Shown: positions 10,670 through 22,223 of the stretch, in pieces
How positions within the stretch are numbered: position 1 is the first letter of the stretch
Layout: each line of letters begins with the position of its first letter
From: Malachius bipustulatus
Lineage: Eukaryota > Arthropoda > Insecta > Coleoptera > Melyridae
NCBI GenBank assembly: GCA_910589415.1
Contig: OU342638.1
Span: 2,108,001-2,172,000 of the forward strand
Direction: 5' to 3'
DNA: 64,000 nucleotides
Position numbers and translations under genes: made by a program
Notes under the pieces: generated by a model
Seen by the model: the letters and a program-made list of their open reading frames with translations, nothing else
The model's database searches: none
What the model was told of the DNA's origin: nothing

Positions 10670-10725
10670 CGCTCATTCAGATTGCTATTGTACGATTAAG
10701 TTTAAAAAGTCATATGTGACGTCAT
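10670..10725. repeat. Block shared with the 3' region of the Gypsy element
   Basis: TGACTTTTTAAA with a TGACGTCACAT neighbour, read on the minus strand here, matches the plus strand at about 45930-45970 inside the Gypsy 3' non-coding region at roughly nine bases in ten over 40 bases. Origin unclear. Confidence 0.45.
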
Positions 10726-10969
10726 CCCAAACAGCACAAAGTAGTCCAATGGACATCCCTCTATGTACCAACGGACGTCCATAGGAAGTCCGTTTTTGTC
10801 CTATGGACGTCCATTCAGTGTCCTTTTGTCACAACTTTGGACATCCGTAGGGCGTCCTTTATCGGACGTCAATGGGGAGTCCGTTATCGGATGTCCATAG
10901 AGAGTCCGTTATCGGATGTACACAAAGCATTTGCTGATAAATATCTTAGTGAGGAACAAAAGAAAGAAA

Positions 10970-11725
10970 ATATTCGATAAAGTCTTTAAAAATTTAGAGT
11001 TTTGAAAAAATCCAATAAATGTGTAGTGAATAGGTAGGTAGGTAATTTTTTGTTTTGAAAGCAACGTTGATAACGGCTAAAAATACAGGAAAACGAGTAG
11101 GTACTTACGTGTTTCTATCATTAAGTTTTACGTAAAATCTGGTAATTTTCATGGAAAAATTGTTAAGTATATTAGTTTATGATGATAATTTAACTCATGT
11201 ATTAAAAATGACATAAGGAATAGTGTTTTTGTCACTTTGACATCGGATAAAGTTAGCCCTAACTTTGCATCTGGATAAAATGTAAGCTAGCTTTTTAGAT
11301 GCAAAATCAAGTAAGTAGTTACCAAGGTGATATTAATTGACAAATTAATAAACGTCATTTATTTCCAATAAATAAATAAATTTTGTTATTCGTTAAATTA
11401 TCTCCCTAAATTACACACGAGCTTATATTTTTTATCCAGATAAAGATGCACTTTTAAACTCAAATTTGTTTTTTCTTTGGCAATTCAACTCGTCAAATTG
11501 TCAGATAAAACGACTCGTCCTTCGGACTCGTCGTTTTATCAGACAATTTGACTCGTTAAATTGCCAATAAAAAAACAAATTTTCGTTAAAACTGCATCTT
11601 TATCCGGATAAAAAATAAGCTCTCGTGTAATTACCCCCGATAATATTGATAAACTTAATGAAAATATTCGTTTTTGGATTTTTCACAAACTCTAAAAATT
11701 AAAGATTCATCGAATTTTTTTATAA
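10970..11725. mobile_element. Nested fold-back with inner hairpin at 11409-11632
   Basis: Outer arms: TTTAGAGTTTTGAAAAAATCC (about 10993) pairs with GGATTTTTCACAAACTCTAAA (about 11678). The inner 224-bp palindrome 11409-11632 begins AATTACACACGAGCTTAT and ends ATAAGCTCTCGTGTAATT, with a tight centre TCGTCCTTCGGACTCG. The two may be separate insertions. Confidence 0.7.
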
Positions 11726-11830
11726 TTTATAATTTATAACGAAGAATCAAAAGGTATAGTTAACATGACTTTTACTGCAGCATTCATATAAAGAAATGAG
11801 TGATCTTGACTAATGATTTTTATTTTTTAG

Positions 11831-11913
11831 AAGATAACTTTGAAGATCCTGATCGTGATCTGGAAAGTGATTTTGATGATGACGATGATGATTATGCGTC
11901 CGACAGTGACTAA
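11831..11913 (+). CDS. Orphan 3' terminal exon encoding an acidic tail
   Basis: A pyrimidine-rich acceptor (TTTTTATTTTTTAG, ending 11830) precedes a short open stretch reading DNFEDPDRDLESDFDDDDDD then YASDSD and TAA (11911-11913); AATAAA follows near 11947. No upstream exon could be found in the window. It may be the last exon of a protein carried by element 2 (26 or so residues, strongly acidic), or a captured host exon. Function unknown. Confidence 0.4.
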
Positions 11914-12717
11914 AAACACATACACATCTCGCATCTTGTATCTCCAAATAAACAGTTTTTTTTTTTTTACTTTATCCCAATTTCCTTTTGTGCAATTTAT
12001 TGAAGTCCTTCAACTTCCGTTCGACGGTTTCGGGTAAGCTCTTTATTAATCATCATCAAATAATTTACGGGTCGCAACTTATTCATTGGCTCGTAATAAC
12101 ATAGACTTCAATCGCCTCAATACGATTTTTGAATAATTTCGGAGTATCGAAAAGTTGTCTGATTAGTAAGGTGCTACACTGAATTTGTCTGATATAATTT
12201 TTTTCTACATCTAGACAACTTATTTTATCACGTCTAACAATTTTCAGACAAATTGCTATGTTACCGATCGGTAAATTTTTTTAACGTTTTCAAAACGGTC
12301 TCAAAATTTAATGTGCTCACATTTTCTTCTGAAAAATGATTATTTCATATACACTGACCCAAATTCACTCGTGAAAATCATTTTCAGACGTTTTGCTATG
12401 ATACTTTTTTTTTGTCTCATTTTTAATTTTTTTAAATGGTCTCCCGGGTACACGCTACGCTAGTGGCGTCTGAAAAACTTATTTTCAATATCTTAGAGGT
12501 ATCATTTAACTATATTCTGAAAATCAGACCGATTGCTATGATACAGTTTGGTAAAATTTTTTGACATTTTTGAAAATTTGATTAGGTCGGACGATACACG
12601 CAAAATTTCTGATATTGCGATTTTCGGGTTCAGAATAATCGAATCTATTAATTTGATGCGGTTTTGGTCGTATTGCTATGAGACAAAAATTTTGGTCGTG
12701 GGCTCTTGTACTATAAG

Positions 12718-14388
12718 GGTATATGGAGAAATAATACGAAAATAAAATTTTTTGTTTTTATTACACATATTATTTTATAGGAAGAACATGGCTGTTTTTT
12801 AGATTAAGAAAATAAATAATGCATAAAAAAATAATAATAACACTTTATTATTTGTTTTTATTGGGAAATCCTCATACAACAAAGAATCATGACATCTATT
12901 ATTGTAACAGTTATTATCATTATTCTGCTAACAAAACATTTTTTTTTATCGGATTTCAAAAACAAAAAAAGTCGCATACCTAACATATTCATTATAACTG
13001 CCTACAAAAATGTACAATTATTATTGTTTACTGGTTTTTAATAAAATTTATTTTGTAAATTTGTGACGAATACGTAGATCTTCTTCATTTCTATTCTTAT
13101 TTAAATAATGAATTCGTATTGTAAATTATATTTTTATAATTATATGAATTAACTGCAGTAAATGATTGTTCAAGGGATCTTGGTCTAAAATATGCATATT
13201 TACACTCTGAGAAAGTTTAGTCGAATCAATCACCCTTTTGGTTAAAATTATTAATTTAATATTTTATTATTGATTTTGGAACAATCACTCTTAAAACTTT
13301 TTCTGCAATGCTGCAAATTAAACAGACGTCATTATGTGGTATAGACAATCTTCCTCGGTTTTTCCTAGTGATCAGATTGTAATTATTATTAATTTCAACA
13401 ACTGACAACAAACAGCTACGGCAAGATTGGCAATGGATAACACTAAGTAAGTATCTTCTTCATTACAAATCCTGAGATTCAACTTACAACATTACTAATA
13501 TAATAATTAAAATGTTTGTTATCAATTAAAATTAAATTATTTAAAAATTCTTCATTTAAATACATATATTATTGATTTGACAATAAATCATCTATTTTTG
13601 ATTTAGTTGTGCTAGGCACTGATAAAATTCTTAGGCTCTTGAGATGTGCAATTAGCCTACACTGAGAAAAAAGTTGTTAGCTGCAATTAAAAATTTGATA
13701 TTCCTTATTAAAAACTTCAATGGAATAGGCGCCAGTTAACCTGCTCAATAACAGCAAATAAAAGCGTTTATCTGAGACTGGCTATTTATCATTATTAATC
13801 AAATTATCTGAAGAGATAGTACTATTCATTTGATTTTGTAAAGTTTAGCATTTATGAATAATTATTTCCTACTTCTCCCAATTCTTCAGATTATTTCGGG
13901 TTAATACAGTTCTCATTGCTTAATACACCGGACAATTACCATTATTGATGAGGTTATTTAGAAGAATTGATCTGGCTAATAATAGTGAGTAATGAAAAAT
14001 ATTTTATTGCAGTAAAAGCATATTTGGAGCTAGGACTTTGTTTTGCAGTGGTAATTACTCAAGGTAATAGACATTAATATATTGGATGCATTTATAAAAA
14101 TGCCGTTTTTACTTATACTTACACTTTTCCAAGTAAATGCTAAACATGGAAATAAATACAAAGCTTAATTATTAAGAGCTTATTTTGCAAAAGCTATGTT
14201 CGCAATAAACTATATAGCTTTTGAAAGCTTTATTTACCTGTATGTAATCATGCAAGCATTCCTTTGAAAAACTGCAAATATAAGAAAAACTCATTTTTAA
14301 TATAACATCACCCATGGACAAATTTCATATTTTATATATTGTGCAAACTGAATGTGCAATACGTATGACAAATTCCTGCATATGTGCA
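12718..14388. other. No supported gene; very AT-rich
   Basis: Long A/T tracts and short ORFs only. The 13.7-14.3 kb part may be 3' sequence of the P-like element whose transposase lies at 14389 onward on the minus strand, but nothing coding is visible. Confidence 0.4.
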
Positions 14389-15933
14389 CTAGTATAGTTG
14401 ATAAAAACACATGTTCTTTTCCACACTGACAAAACGACCGACGCTGATGAAGAAACGTGTCCGCCATAGTGCGCACCTGAAAATGTAGTAAGAAGATGTT
14501 GCAATTTCGGCATGCAACAACAATCTTTTATATGCACCTTGAAATTGCACAGCTGTGGGGTTATTTGAGAAACCTCCTCTGGATCGAATAGTGGAAAAAA
14601 ACATTTCTAAGTGGTCTTGACTTAATTTGTAGGTCAATAAATATTAAAGATAATAATTATTATGTTTAACTGTATCATCATAAACATTTTGAAAACTGGA
14701 AATGGATACTAAAAGTCCAACAAACCCAGTGCTTCTTCATGAATATAAAACATTGTAACCTTTAGAATCGCTCAAGCCTTGCAGGTACTGAGTTGCACCC
14801 TCTAAATAGTTTTTAATGGTAAATTCATTATTAGGAGAAATAGGTTTGCACCATGGACTTTTGCTTAAAAAGTTTCGGCTGTTTAAAATATCGAAAATAT
14901 TATTTATTATCCTGTCAAAACTCGGTGGTGTGCTCACTATTTATAAAATCAGTCATTTACAAATCCAAATTTAAAAAGTCAAAAGCATCTGCTAGACTAT
15001 TGCTGAACAATTGTGCTGCTAACTTAACTTTCATAACTTCATTTAAATTTATGTCTGGAACTTCTGGAAGATAACTTATTTGCAGCATGAAGACCCATGT
15101 CTTCTTGACATTGCACCAATTTCTCAAAAAATGACCAACTTATTTGATTCCCCGCCTGATTCCCCATGCATGCAGCGCATTTCATACTAATTTTAACATA
15201 TGGCAAGCATCCAGAATCACATGAACACGTTCATTATTAAATGGATGGAACATATGGATGGAATATATTTGGAGGTCTTAATTTTGCTCCTAAAATCCAA
15301 CACTAAACTTTGTAGCTGTTCCATCAGATGTGATGCTAACGACTTTAACATCACAGCAGCTATCTATCATTTTCAAACAGCCTTTTACCAAATTAGCTTT
15401 CTCGTTTGCCACTAAACCATTGAAAAGAAAATGATAATACAGTAATTTTCCATCTGCAGTTTAGGGCAACTAAGATAAAAACCAGCGCTTCTTCTTTGAC
15501 TTCAGGCAAAGCATCACTGTCTATATTCGTACTAATGTCTACAAGTCCCACATATCGACTTTCATTCAAATGAACATGTTTTTTAATTGACATTTCATCC
15601 ATGATCAGCCCACATACCAGAGTTCTACCCTCTTTCTTCATTTCTGAAGCTTTCAATTTGGTTGCATTCAGTGCCTCGGCTGTATCTGTATATCCTGGAG
15701 AACCATCAACATGCCAACCATTTTCTTAAGGCGCTTGGATGCGGTAAACAATTCTTAAAAGTCTTTCTAACATAATTATATGCATAATTGGAGTAAAAAT
15801 TAGAAGTTAATGCAAAACTTCTCAAAGCAGGTGGAATTTTCTTTCCTGTTTTCATTTTTAATTGTCGCATTAACAATTGCTTCTCAGCAAGAGGTAGACT
15901 TTCCTGTAAAATAAAAAAATATCTGTCGAGCAC
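14389..15933 (-). pseudogene. P-element-like (THAP9-type) transposase, broken
   Basis: Reading on the minus strand, pieces occur in the family's order: LRSFALT and YNYVRKTFKNCLPHPS (15933-15706); LIMDEMSIKKHVH with EEALVFILVALN, holding the first catalytic Asp (15656-15393); ILDACHMLKLV, the second-Asp region (about 15226-15187); FDILNSRN (14937-14737); and the C-terminal SQDHLEMFFSTIRSRGG (14637-14389). Frames change between pieces and stops intervene, so it is inactive. Known role: cut-and-paste transposition through an RNase H-like fold. The N-terminal coiled coil lies displaced at 17540-17830, separated by two later insertions. Confidence 0.85.
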
Positions 15934-16038
15934 GATGACAAAGCCGGAGTGCTAGAATAGAGCGAATGTTTTTAAGACCCGTTATCCATACTTAACGATA
16001 GTTTTTATTATTGGTACATTTTGGAATTAATAAATATA

Positions 16039-16299
16039 ATTGAACCCTATGCTGCAACAACGTTGTAAGTGCCAAAAGTAAATTTTGCGGGAAGTCGGAA
16101 TAAACATTTTTTTGTGAACCAATATAATATATCAGCTTACAAACATTAATACATTAATGTTAATTAATGAATATAAGTAATTAATATATTAATGTTTGTA
16201 AGCTGATATATTATATTGGTTCACAAAAAAATGTTTATTCCGACTTCCCGCAAAATTTACTTTTGGTACTTACAACGTTGTTGCAGCATAGGGTTCAAT
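16039..16299. repeat. 261-bp near-perfect palindromic MITE
   Basis: ATTGAACCCTATGCTGCAAC at the left and GTTGCAGCATAGGGTTCAAT at the right begin two arms of about 118 bases that are almost exact reverse complements, with a short AT-rich centre (around 16160). It lies between two pieces of the P-like transposase, so it inserted into that element. Confidence 0.9.
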
Positions 16300-16845
16300 T
16301 GTTGAATATTTGAATTTAGATTTTTAAATATTTGTCAGTAGTTAGGTATTTTATTTGGCCCTTTTGGTTGGAATAATAATTAAGAAATAAGTTGACATAA
16401 GGCATTGTTGACCGACACGGTTCTTCGGTTGCGTTGATGTTGCCCAAACACGCCTGTGTTTGAAAGTTGCATTTAAACACGCTCGGGCTTTTTTTAACTA
16501 AGCATTTTAGGTTACCAATAATAAAATAGTTTTTTATGCAACAACAAGTGCTTAAAGTGGTACTTTTTCACAACTGGGAAATGCGACCACATGAGCCGCA
16601 GGCAAATGCGGCAATCCCAGAAGTGAAAAAAGGCATTTTATGCATATGTTGCATACAAAATTTTATCTAGAGTGACTTATATAGGTAGATTAGAACGAAA
16701 AGTTATTATTACAAACAAAAAAAGACTTTTAATTTATTCACAAAAGTGTTACAACACACAAAATAATAATTAATTGTACACAGATTTAACGATGTACGAA
16801 TAAATTATGACGTTTCTCAGTGCACTTGCACTCGCTGAAGCGTTT
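16300..16845. other. No gene; between two insertions in the P-like element
   Basis: Contains short palindromic stretches (for example ACCACATGAGCCGCAGG) but no domain. Probably P-element internal or foreign sequence. Confidence 0.35.
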
Positions 16846-17412
16846 TACAGGGTGATCAGTACCTCGCGCACTCCGAATACAGGGTGATATAGAGCCCATT
16901 AATATTAAGTATATTCTACAAAAAAAAATTGAATCCAACGGTTGGTTTTCAAGTTACAGAGTTCCCCTCATCCAAGTTTAAAGGTAATTTTTTCAATAAC
17001 CCTGATAAAAATTAATGAAAAATTCAGGTTACTGTAATGTCTGGAACGGATACCATATAATTCATCAATTTTTTTTCCACAAAACCTCTTTACAGAGGAA
17101 TTGAGAATGTTGGAAATTGATGCCATACCTAAATCTGAACGAAATTTGAAGTTTCGCAACTGCCTAAACTCAATACTTCTAGAATATAAAATATCCAAAT
17201 GCCTTCGTTGTTAAGGAAATAAAAATAATAACAATACCTTTTGACCCGAACTTATTCACATGTTCAGTGCAGTGATGCCACTTTTATTTTTATAGAAACG
17301 ATCATATCTATGGTAAAAAGAATTTACAACACTGCAGTTAGAAAATTTACCACTCTAAGAAGTGAAGTTTACCACAGCATGCTCTGGTGCACGAGTTACT
17401 GATCACACTGTA
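16846..17412. mobile_element. TA-flanked fold-back element
   Basis: TACAGGGTGATCAGTACCTCG at the left is matched by CGAGTTACTGATCACACTGTA at the right. A second TACAGGGTGATA start at about 16879 suggests a duplicated or nested end. No transposase. Confidence 0.65.
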
Positions 17413-17539
17413 TAATGAACTGTTTACCACACTTTATTTCACTCGTTTTTATTTTATGCACTCTTCATGATAATCGTACATTTTATGAACTGAGAAACGT
17501 GTAAACAAGTGCATTTTATGAATCACTCGTAGATAAAAT

Positions 17540-17830
17540 TTATAAAACATCACCTACTTTTAATACAAGACAGCAATCTTTAGAAATTTTGTTCGATTTT
17601 AGGAGGTACTCAATCATATCATTAAGTGTTTTGATTTTTTTTGCGAGTCTGGTATTTTGAATTCTTAGTACTTTAATTTTCCTTTTCAGATCACTAATTT
17701 TCTCTTGTGCTTTCATCCACATCTTGAGTCTTCTGTCAGGACAGTTTAAATCATTAGCGGTGCATGAATTCTCCAAATAAGGTTCTGGGAACATTCTTTT
17801 CTGCCTCTTATGCTGCAATTGCATTTTCAT
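17540..17830 (-). pseudogene. Coiled-coil piece of a THAP/P-type transposase
   Basis: A 96-codon minus-strand frame with a heptad-rich stretch (ISDLKRKIKVLRIQNTRLAK then KIKTLNDMIEYLLKSNKIS), which matches the leucine-rich region that follows the THAP finger in P-type transposases. It is in the same orientation and the correct upstream position for the pieces at 14389-15933. The THAP finger that should precede it (above 17830) is missing, replaced by a fold-back half at 17941. Confidence 0.6.
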
Positions 17831-17940
17831 TTGGTCTATCCGTTTTCGAGCAAATCAGGCAAAACTTAATGGTTTTTCATAGTTTTTCAACGTTGCTTTG
17901 CTTTTGACAGATAATGGTAAAAATTATTAATTGTTAAAAG

Positions 17941-18305
17941 GATAGGGACATGTAAACCGTTTTTAGATATCTTGAGCCGTTCTAGTTCTAGACTGCTTTG
18001 AAGTTGAAAATTTTCGATTTTCACTTGTTTATAACTCATAAACCGCTCAATTTAATTCCAATGGTGAAAACCACCTGTATTCGATTTCTTCAGACATTTA
18101 AAAAATATAAAGTTTTACAGGGTGTTCCCGTTAAAATAACGAAGTAGGTGTCAACTTCCGGTATTTCCGGAAGTACGGCCATCTTGAAAATATTTTCATT
18201 GAATTTCTCGTGATCACTTATGTCTGGAAATTTTTTATTTTGAGGTTATAGGCCCATTAGTTTCCGAGATGTAGTCGTTTACCTACCTTAATGAAACACC
18301 CTGTA
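17941..18305. mobile_element. Half of a fold-back element
   Basis: Begins with GATAGGGACATGTAAACCG, a variant of the shared fold-back module, and ends in GAAACACCCTGTA. Only one arm is present; the LINE fragment starts immediately after. Confidence 0.6.
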
Positions 18306-20210
18306 TAAAAAACTTTTTAAATGGGAGGAAGTTCACAGTAGTAGTAAACGGACACGTCTCGAACACTAGAACACTCCAGAATGGGATTCCGCAAGGCTCA
18401 ATAATATCTGTCACCCTATTCCTAATAGCCATTAACAGCATTATGAAAGCCCTAAACCCAATCGTTAGAGGCAATTTATACGCAGACGACTTTGTAATAT
18501 ATGCAAAAGGAGCAAACACTGAATCACTAAAGATCGCCTTACAGAAAACGTTAAACTCCCTTGAAAAGTGGTCAGATACAACAGGACTCAAAATATCAAC
18601 AGAAAAAAACAAATGCTTACTATTCACCAAACGAAGACACACATCAGATATATCATTAAAATTCTACAACTGTAAACTGAATTACGTTAACAACATCAAA
18701 TTCCTGGGAATGGCATTTGACCAAAAGCTACAATGGAAACTTCACATCCAATCAATTCAGAAAACCTGCGTCCAAGGAACTAACCTACTAAAAACAATCG
18801 CCCACCACGAATGGGGAGCAGATACCGCCACATTAATAGACATTTACAAGTCAATCATCACGTCAAAAATAGAATATATGGATGTATCATATTCGCCAGT
18901 GCCTCAAAAATAACTCTTAAACCTCTGGAAATAATTCTGAATTCGGCCCTAAGGACAGCACTAGGAGCCTATAGAACGTCCCCTGTTAATAGCATGAGAT
19001 GCCTAGCTGCTGAGCCACCCCTACATATAAGAAAGGAACAACTCACCATGAATTACATGGCAAGAGTAGAGTCCAATCGGAGTCACCCAAATTATAGACT
19101 CGCTAATTTAACCAACTACCATCAAATATTCTATAGAAAACCACATATCCCACAACCAGTATCAATCAGAATAGCAAAGATCAAGGTAACTCAGCACGAA
19201 AGATTACCGGCGTATCCAAAATACACAGGCAATTTCGCTCCCTGGCTGACAAGCAGTTCAGAGCTCAACACAGAACTCACACCAATCCATAAGAGCGACA
19301 CACATCCAGAAATTATTCTGAAGGAATTCCATCGCATAGCAGCTAATACAACAACGCCACATTCATATATACTGATGCATCGAAATCCGAATCAGGCACC
19401 GGATTAGCAATGCATTGCCCAACAAAAAACATTCAGTTCAATTCAGGCTATAAAACACATGTATTCTAAAATCCCACTGGTAAGAAAAATAAGAGATCTG
19501 ATGACGGAAATCGCCAGGCATGGCGACACACTATCATATTCACACCATCACACGTCAATATCAGCGGTAACGAAACTGCAGACCGCCTAGCAAAGCATGC
19601 AGCAAAGGAAGAAATCAGCATCCCTCAAAACATCCACACAAAAATAGACATCGAAAATGCGATCAAGAGAAGGGCCATCAAAAAATGGCAGGAAGAATGG
19701 AAGCAAGAAACATCAAAACTGAAACAAATAAAGAAAATTCTACAAACAAAACTTCCACTCCCCAAAGGCAGAAAGAACCAGTCAATTATATTCAGGCTCA
19801 GGCTGGGACATACCAGGGCCACCCATGAACACCTCTTAAAGAAGGAACCTATCCCACTCTGATAGGCTTGCGAAGTCCCCGTCAACGTACACCATATCCT
19901 CTGATCGACTGCCCGCTAAATGAAGAAGCCAGACTCTCTCAGACATTCCGAATAGCCTACAACAAGCTCTAGGCACAAGCAATGATAACATCAGCAAAGT
20001 TCTCAACTTTATAAGAATAACAGACCTAACAGAAAGAATATGAAAATTTTATAACAAGTTATACAACTAAAAATGTATTATTATTTAAGAGATAAATGAA
20101 TGTTTAAACTTACAAACACATCAATGTAAATTCACTTAGGATCCTGCTAATGACCTAAACGGTTGAAGCAGGTTAATTATAATAAAAAAATAATAATAAT
20201 AAAAAAAAAA
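18306..20210 (+). pseudogene. 5'-truncated LINE with RT and RNase H (R1/I-like)
   Basis: The remaining ORF2 begins just before reverse transcriptase motif GIPQGSIISVTLF (about 18380), then LYADDFVIYA (catalytic YADD, about 18476), LGMAFDQKLQW and the thumb. A frame change near 18850 continues as MRCLAAEPPLHIRKEQL. An RNase H domain follows (YTDASKSESGTG near 19368, GNETADRLAKHAAKE near 19566), then a C-terminal zinc-binding-like part broken by a stop near 19860. The tail is A-rich with ATA repeats (20180-20210). The RNase H domain argues for the R1/I/LOA group over Jockey. Several frameshifts make it dead. Confidence 0.85.
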
Positions 20211-20214
20211 TATG

Positions 20215-20407
20215 CAAAAATTAGAAATCTCGATTTTTCAGTTTTTTCAGGATATTTCAGGAACGGTCACAGATATTTTACATGTCTTGACTGATTTGAG
20301 GTGGCCACAACATTGCGCATCTTTTGTCGAGTTTAACCGACCCTGTATCTGTTAGCGTTAGGAGATAGCAATATAGAGAAGGATATATGGTGCATCCTGT
20401 CCCTGTA
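20215..20407. mobile_element. Half of a 'GGTGCACCATATATCC' fold-back (family F)
   Basis: Runs from GAAATCTCGATTTTTCAG to ATATGGTGCATCCTGTCCC and is collinear with the right arms of the fold-backs at 41973-42916 and 59397-60381. Left arm missing; the LINE tail abuts it. Confidence 0.7.
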
Positions 20408-20411
20408 TGTA

Positions 20412-21117
20412 TACGGGGTGTTCTACAAGCTCTATGACAAACTTTGACAGATGGTAGGTTGTTTGATTTTAAACATATTTTTTTTAATAAACATGGGTCC
20501 GATTCGTTTTTGTTTAGAAGTTACAAGCATTCTTAGAACACGACCTTTTAGAGTTTATTGATGACGTGCAACTCAATATTATTCAACATATGTGGTATCA
20601 GCATGACGGTGCACCACCACATAGAGGAAGACAAGTTGCTGCTTGGCTAAATGAACATTTCCCGAATAAATGGATAGGTCAAGGAGGTCCAATATCATGG
20701 CAACCTCGTTCTCCGGATCTGAATCCTCTGGATTTTTATTTATGGGGACACATGAAGGAGCTGGTCTACCATGTTGAAATCGCTACCCATCAGCAGTTAC
20801 TTGAAAGAATTCAAGATGCAGCTAACCAAATAAGAAATGATCCAAATCTCATTCTTCGAGTGACCGAATCTTTAGTTTGTCGATGTGAGGCTTGCATTCA
20901 AGCTGAGGGTGGACATTTCGAACAATTTTTATAGTCTTAAGTTTTGTGATTATCATTTAATTTAAATTTTTATTGTTGATTGTTAATAAAGGTTAAATGC
21001 TTGTAACTTCTAAACAAAAACGAATCGGACCCATATGTTTATTAAAAAAAATATGTTTAAAATCAAGCAACCTACCATCTGTCAAAGTTTGTCATAGAGC
21101 TTGTAGAACACCCTGTA
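20412..21117 (+). mobile_element. Internally deleted mariner-type transposon with 120-bp TIRs
   Basis: The left TIR (20412-20531, starting TACGGGGTGTTCTACAAGCT) and right TIR (20996-21117, ending AGAACACCCTGTA) are inverted copies of about 120 bases with TA at both ends. Between them lies only the C-terminal third of a transposase, joined straight to the left TIR, so the deletion removed everything upstream. A solo arm of the same element sits at 43680-43801. Confidence 0.85.
20531..20937 (+). pseudogene. Mariner-type transposase, C-terminal part only
   Basis: The open frame runs on from the TIR at about 20531 (first ATG 20566) to the TAG at 20932-20934. It has QHDGAPPH (second catalytic Asp region) and PRSPDLNPLDFYLWG (third Asp), then a helical C-terminus (QQLLERIQDAANQIRN). 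The N-terminal helix-turn-helix domain and the first Asp motif (FTDEAQF in relatives) are absent. Known role: DDE/D transposition at TA sites. It cannot be active, though the frame is still open. Confidence 0.85.
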
Positions 21118-21259
21118 TAGTCGACCAAGAGATATAACGAAAAAAACTAATTCTTAAACTGTCATATTTTATGACTTCAACCTTCAACAATATTTCAATA
21201 ATCCAAAAATTGATAAAATGATAGAAGTCATTTCGTTATATCTCTGCGGTCCAACTATA
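21116..21259. repeat. 144-bp fold-back abutting the mariner end
   Basis: TATAGTCGACCAAGAGATAT and ATATCTCTGCGGTCCAACTATA form the arms; GATATAACGAAA and TTTCGTTATATC pair further in. It starts on the TA that ends the neighbouring mariner derivative. Confidence 0.7.
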
Positions 21260-21396
21260 CCTACCTACCAATAATCAATAATTGAATTGGGGTGTCATAA
21301 ATATGATATACCTACCTATAGGTACATCAATCTTCACACTTATGTATATTAATAACTACGAAGCAAATTAATTATAATTTCATAGATCTATATATG

Positions 21397-21947
21397 TATA
21401 GGGTGCCCCAGCTCATTCGAAGCGGTCTCTGTGGGCCAAACGATGGATTTTTTCAAAAAAAAAATTTCGAATTCAAGTATGTACAGAATCACAATGACCA
21501 TTATTTAAAATTATTCTGGATTATACAGATGTCCCATATGAGAGTAGCATATCAAAGTTATGTTTTTTTTTTTAATGGAATGCTTCTATGTTATTGCATT
21601 TTTAGATTGTCTGAGAAGAAAAAATAAGATCGGTTTTTACAGTTTGTGTTTAAATAAAAGTTAAAATAGGGACATGTAAGCGGTTTTTCTCTATCTTGTC
21701 TTTTTCGTTGTACAGGGCCTTGAATTTCAAAAATGGCGATTTTCACTTGTTTATAACTCACAAACTTCTGAATTTAAACACCAAAACTGTAAAAGCCAAG
21801 CTTATTTTTTCTTCTCAGACAATCTAAAAATTCAATAACACAGGAGAGCATTCCATTTAAAAAAACATGACTTTGATATGCCACTCTCATATGGGACACT
21901 CTGTATAGTCCAAAATAATTTTAAGTTGTAGGCACTACGACCCTGTA
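21397..21947. mobile_element. Fold-back element C ('CCAGCTTATTCGAAGCGG' family), right arm shortened
   Basis: The left end TATAGGGTGCCCCAGCTCATT is followed by ATTCGAAGCGGTCTCTGTGG. The shared GACATGTAAGCGG module lies at the centre, and the right arm breaks near 21935, ending in ACGACCCTGTA. Same family as 26932-27739 and 29088-29977. Confidence 0.8.
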
Positions 21948-22044
21948 TAAGACCCAATTTATTTATTTTTTATTGTGCACTATTTAGGCTATACAGACTG
22001 AGGCGTTCAACGCCCCCCGTGTATGGTTTGGGTCTGACTGGTGT

Positions 22045-22090
22045 GATATGCTGATGCCATAATAAGGACGAAACGGTACCGTTCATTTAT
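22045..22090 (+). ncRNA. Decayed hammerhead-ribozyme-like motif
   Basis: Reads GATATGCTGATG, then CCATAATAAGG, then ACGAAACGGTACCGTTC. This resembles the intact ribozyme at 26774-26820 (shared TGATATGCT flank, loop ATAA, GAAACGGT...CCGT hairpin). The conserved A after CUGAUG is replaced by C, and two extra bases lie before GAAA, so catalysis is unlikely. Confidence 0.5.
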
Positions 22091-22223
22091 TTGTCTTCAG
22101 TCTTCTCGTCACATGCTGTACGAAAGTTTTCTAATTTATTCTGTATAGAATCTTCAGTGGCAAGTTTAAATTAGAACCTAAATCCCAATAAAACTCATCA
22201 AATATGTAACCATATGTCTATAA

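Larger units (their letters stand above)
10726..11960. mobile_element. Palindromic-word TIR element 2 (GGACGTCC type), right end not found
   Basis: The left end CCCAAACAGCACAAAG is preceded by AT and resembles CCCATACAGCACACCC at 56657. The next 200 bases are packed with GGACGTCC, GGACATCC and half words, including a 25-bp tandem unit repeated from 10861 to 10920. Fold-backs at 10970-11725 lie inside. A splice-acceptor exon with an AATAAA signal follows at 11831-11950. I could not find the matching right TIR, so the end given is only the extent of the linked features. Confidence 0.5.
10097..12717. mobile_element. Large fold-back element with ATTGCTATGATAC repeats
   Basis: GTACGAGAGCCCACGACCAA (left arm, 10107-10126) is matched by TTGGTCGTGGGCTCTTGTAC (right arm, about 12692). 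The right arm carries a repeated word TTGCTATG(A/T)(T/G)AC at about 12257, 12396, 12532 and 12674. A palindromic-word element and two nested fold-backs sit inside. No transposase found. Confidence 0.6.

Noticed and set aside
14443..14460. CTGATGAAGAAACG resembling a hammerhead core
   Set aside because: No room for stem II between CTGATGA and GAAAC, and it lies inside P-like transposase coding sequence.
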